From an uncultured Pelagibacteraceae bacterium (lineage in GTDB: Bacteria > Pseudomonadota > Alphaproteobacteria > Pelagibacterales > Pelagibacteraceae): DNA of 64,000 nucleotides. The notes beneath the pieces are model-generated. The model made no database searches. It was not told where the DNA came from and saw only the letters and a program-made list of their open reading frames with translations. The stretch is taken from the NCBI GenBank assembly GCA_902559565.1, contig CACEIH010000002.1:1-64000 (forward strand). Direction: 5' to 3'. Positions 61,243-64,000 of the stretch are shown in pieces. The first letter of the stretch is position 1; every line of letters starts with the position of its first letter. Made by a program: the position numbers and the translations under genes.

Positions 61243-63441
61243 ATGGAAAACAAAAAAACAAAATTAACTATCTCTGGCAATCCAAAGAAATCTTTTAAGA
61301 ATTTTGAGTCCTCAAAAACAAAAGGAAAAAAAACTGTAGTAATTGATAAGAATCCTGGAAAATCTTTTAATAAAGGGGGGTTCAAAAAACCAGTTGGATC
61401 AAATTTTAAACGCAATTCTTCACCTAATACTAACTTTACTCCCAAAACCCAACCAGTTATTAGTGATTTTGAAAGACGTAAGTTGGCTGAACAAAGGGCA
61501 ACAAAAAGATTAAAAGGAGATTCTGAAAGTGAGAAAAAGAGTAAAATTGGGTCGAAAAAAAGAGAGGTAAAACTTACTGTATCTAGAGCTTTAAGTGATG
61601 AAATAGAGACAAGAGAAAGAAGTTTAGCTTCAGTAAAGAGAGCTAGACAAAAAGAACTTAAGAATAATAACAATCAAGAAAACAAAGAAAATCAAAAACC
61701 AGTTAAGAGAGATGTTAATATTCCTGAGGCAATAACAGTAAGAGAACTTGCGAATAGAATGGCTGAGCAATCAAGTAATGTAATTAAATTTTTATTTGGA
61801 ATGGGAGTCACAGTAACTATTAATCAAAGTTTAGCAGCAGATACTGCAGAATACTTAGTAAAAGAGTTTGGGCATAATCCAATAAGAGAAGAAAAAGCAG
61901 AGGAGATAATTCAGAAAATAAAAGAGTCTAGATCAGAAAATTTAAAAAATAGACCACCTATTGTTACAGTAATGGGTCATGTTGATCATGGAAAAACTTC
62001 AGTTTTGGATGTCCTAAGAAGTTCGAATGTTGTGTCTGGTGAATTTGGAGGAATTACACAACACGTGGGTGCTTATCAGATCGAAAATAATGATAAAAAA
62101 ATTACATTTATTGATACACCTGGACATGCCGCTTTCACTGAAATGAGAGCAAGAGGATCTAAATTAACTGATGTTGTAGTTCTTGTAGTTGCGGCTGATG
62201 ATGGAGTCAAACCCCAGACAATCGAGTCTATTAAACATGCTAAAGCTGCAAAAGTTCCAATAGTAGTAGCGATAAATAAATGTGATTTACCTGAAGCAGA
62301 TCCACAAAAAATTAAAAATCAACTCTTAGAACATGAGTTGATTGCAGAAGATTTATCTGGAGATACTTTAATGGTTGAAATTTCAGCTAAAACAAAATTA
62401 AATTTGGAAAAATTACTTGAAGCAATTATTTTACAATCTGAAATCTTAGATTTAAAAACTGATTTTGACTCAAAAGCAACTGGAGTAGTTCTAGAATCTA
62501 AAATTGATATTGGAAGAGGACCTGTAGCTAATGTAATTGTTACTACTGGAACTTTGAAGAAAGGAGATTTTTTCGTAAGCGGGTTAAGATGGGGAAAAAT
62601 AAGAGCAATAATAAATGATAAGGGAAAAAATATAAATGAAGCATTACCTTCAGCACCTATAGAAATTTTAGGAATAAATGGTGCAGCAAAAGCAGGAGAT
62701 GATTTTATTGTTTTAGAAACTGAAAAAGAGGCTAAAACACTAAGTGAAAATAGAGCTCAAGAAAATAAAGATAGCAAAAATCCACTTTCATTCGCCACTC
62801 AAGAATCAGCATTTTCAAATAAATTGTCTGAAGAATTAAATTTAATTATTAAATCTGATGTTCATGGTTCTTCAGAAGCAATAAAGAATGCAATCGGTCA
62901 AATAAAACATGATGAAGTCAAACCAAAAATAATTTTGTCAGACATTGGAATGGTAACTGAAACAGACGTTACACTCGCTAAAGCCTCAAATGCAGTTTTG
63001 ATAGCCTTTAATGTTAAGCCTAGTAAAGAAGCAAAAAAACTTGCAGAAAACGAAAAAATTACAATATCTTCATATAATATAATTTATGAAGTGTTAGATT
63101 ATATAAAACAAAGGATGTCAGGATTACTTACCCCAGACGTTCAGGAGACAGTAACAGGATCGGCTCAAATATTGGAGATTTTTAAAGTATCAGGCGCAGG
63201 TAAAGTAGCTGGCTCTAAAGTAACTGATGGAGAAATATTTAGCAATTCAAGTGCAAGAGTAATTAGAGATGGAAGTATTATTTATACTGGAAAAATTTCT
63301 ACAATTTTTAGAGAAAAAAATCAGGTGAAACAAGTTAGTAATGGCCAAGAATGTGGAATTACATTAAAAGATTATATGGACTTTCAAAAAAAAGATATAA
63401 TTGAAGCTTTTAATGTTACCTCAAAAGAGAGAACAATATAA
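61243..63441 (+). CDS. infB: Translation initiation factor IF-2
   Basis: '[28 protein letters not shown]', '[19 protein letters not shown]', 'VAINKCDLP'. Confidence 0.98.
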   Translation: MENKKTKLTISGNPKKSFKNFESSKTKGKKTVVIDKNPGKSFNKGGFKKPVGSNFKRNSSPNTNFTPKTQPVISDFERRKLAEQRATKRLKGDSESEKKSKIGSKKREVKLTVSRALSDEIETRERSLASVKRARQKELKNNNNQENKENQKPVKRDVNIPEAITVRELANRMAEQSSNVIKFLFGMGVTVTINQSLAADTAEYLVKEFGHNPIREEKAEEIIQKIKESRSENLKNRPPIVTVMGHVDHGKTSVLDVLRSSNVVSGEFGGITQHVGAYQIENNDKKITFIDTPGHAAFTEMRARGSKLTDVVVLVVAADDGVKPQTIESIKHAKAAKVPIVVAINKCDLPEADPQKIKNQLLEHELIAEDLSGDTLMVEISAKTKLNLEKLLEAIILQSEILDLKTDFDSKATGVVLESKIDIGRGPVANVIVTTGTLKKGDFFVSGLRWGKIRAIINDKGKNINEALPSAPIEILGINGAAKAGDDFIVLETEKEAKTLSENRAQENKDSKNPLSFATQESAFSNKLSEELNLIIKSDVHGSSEAIKNAIGQIKHDEVKPKIILSDIGMVTETDVTLAKASNAVLIAFNVKPSKEAKKLAENEKITISSYNIIYEVLDYIKQRMSGLLTPDVQETVTGSAQILEIFKVSGAGKVAGSKVTDGEIFSNSSARVIRDGSIIYTGKISTIFREKNQVKQVSNGQECGITLKDYMDFQKKDIIEAFNVTSKERTI

Positions 63442-63809
63442 TGGCTGATAGAATTGGAAAACCAATATCACAAAGACAGTTGAGAGTTGGTGAAATGATT
63501 AAACAATCTTTAAGTATGATTTTCTTAAGAAATGAGGCTAAGGTACCGAACTTAGAAACAAATAGAATTACAGTGACAGAAGTGAGAATGAGTCAAGATT
63601 TAAAAATTGCGAAAGCATATGTATTGCCTTTAGGCGGAAAAAATGCTGAAGAGGTAATAGAAAAATTAAAAGAATATTCATTTTTAATAAGAAAGATTTT
63701 ATCACAAAAAGTAGTTATGAAATTTTTACCAAAATTACTTTTTAGAAAAGATGAGTCTTTTGAATATGCAGAAAAAATAGAAAGCTTAATAAAACAAACT
63801 AATAAATGA
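63441..63809 (+). CDS. rbfA: Ribosome-binding factor A
   Basis: '[20 protein letters not shown]', '[19 protein letters not shown]'. Confidence 0.93.
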   Translation: MADRIGKPISQRQLRVGEMIKQSLSMIFLRNEAKVPNLETNRITVTEVRMSQDLKIAKAYVLPLGGKNAEEVIEKLKEYSFLIRKILSQKVVMKFLPKLLFRKDESFEYAEKIESLIKQTNK

Positions 63810-63819
63810 GGAAAAATAT

Positions 63820-64000
63820 ATGAGTAAAAATGCAAAAGAATTAGCAATGCACGAAAAAGATACTGGATCTTCTGAGATACAGATTGCTTTGTTAACAGAA
63901 AAAATAGAAACTCTCTCTAAACATATTAAACAATTCAAAAAAGATAAACATTCATCGGTTGGATTGTTGAGAGCAGTTAATAGAAGAAAAAAATTGTTAG
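63820..64000 (+). CDS. rpsO: 30S ribosomal protein S15 (partial, runs off window)
   Basis: ATG 63820: [60 protein letters not shown]... ; SD GAGGAA upstream. Confidence 0.96.
   Translation, partial: MSKNAKELAMHEKDTGSSEIQIALLTEKIETLSKHIKQFKKDKHSSVGLLRAVNRRKKLL

Noticed and set aside
62059-62072. CACGTG in infB as a second parS
   Set aside because: Flanks (acaaCACGTGggtg) do not match parS TGTTTCACGTGAAACA.
1-64000. CRISPR array, transposon, prophage, tRNA/rRNA, toxin-antitoxin or defence system
   Set aside because: No direct repeats with regular spacers, transposase or phage proteins, cloverleaf-like gaps, or matching domain proteins were seen in either the ORF track or the gaps I read. A tRNAscan/CRISPR tool run would be decisive.

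Overview
This 64 kb window is a gene-dense, very AT-rich alphaproteobacterial chromosome segment. Its composition, protein sequences and gene order look like the SAR11/Pelagibacter lineage (inference; no database search was possible). Almost all of it is core housekeeping: ftsK-lolA, a his cluster, hslVU, secB/dnaQ/coaE/aroE/maf/ppsR, hemE-hemH-hemJ, rho, mnmE-mnmG-rsmG-parA-parB, leuS/lptE/holA, a major porin, dapB-dnaJ-dnaK-grpE, maeB, murJ-trpS, tsaB-fur-miaB-phoH-ybeY-lnt-metK, and nusA-infB-rbfA-rpsO(partial). I saw no CRISPR array, transposon, prophage, toxin-antitoxin or defence island, and no tRNA or rRNA. The most interesting signals lie between or inside core genes: (1) a likely chromosomal oriC between ppsR and hemE, with a nearby near-perfect parS site inside rsmG; (2) an ORF of 38 codons, missed by the ORF track, that resembles the ribosome-rescue factor ArfA; (3) a missed 55-aa two-TM protein between dnaJ and dapB; (4) a strong intrinsic-terminator hairpin directly in front of nusA, suggesting attenuation or autoregulation; (5) RpoH-like promoters before dnaK and hslV; (6) a perfect long-range inverted repeat upstream of the porin; (7) extreme compaction, with shared TTAA double stops, an ATGCAT double start, and antisense-overlapping divergent 5' ends. 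I did not find convincing evidence of an entirely new multi-gene system.
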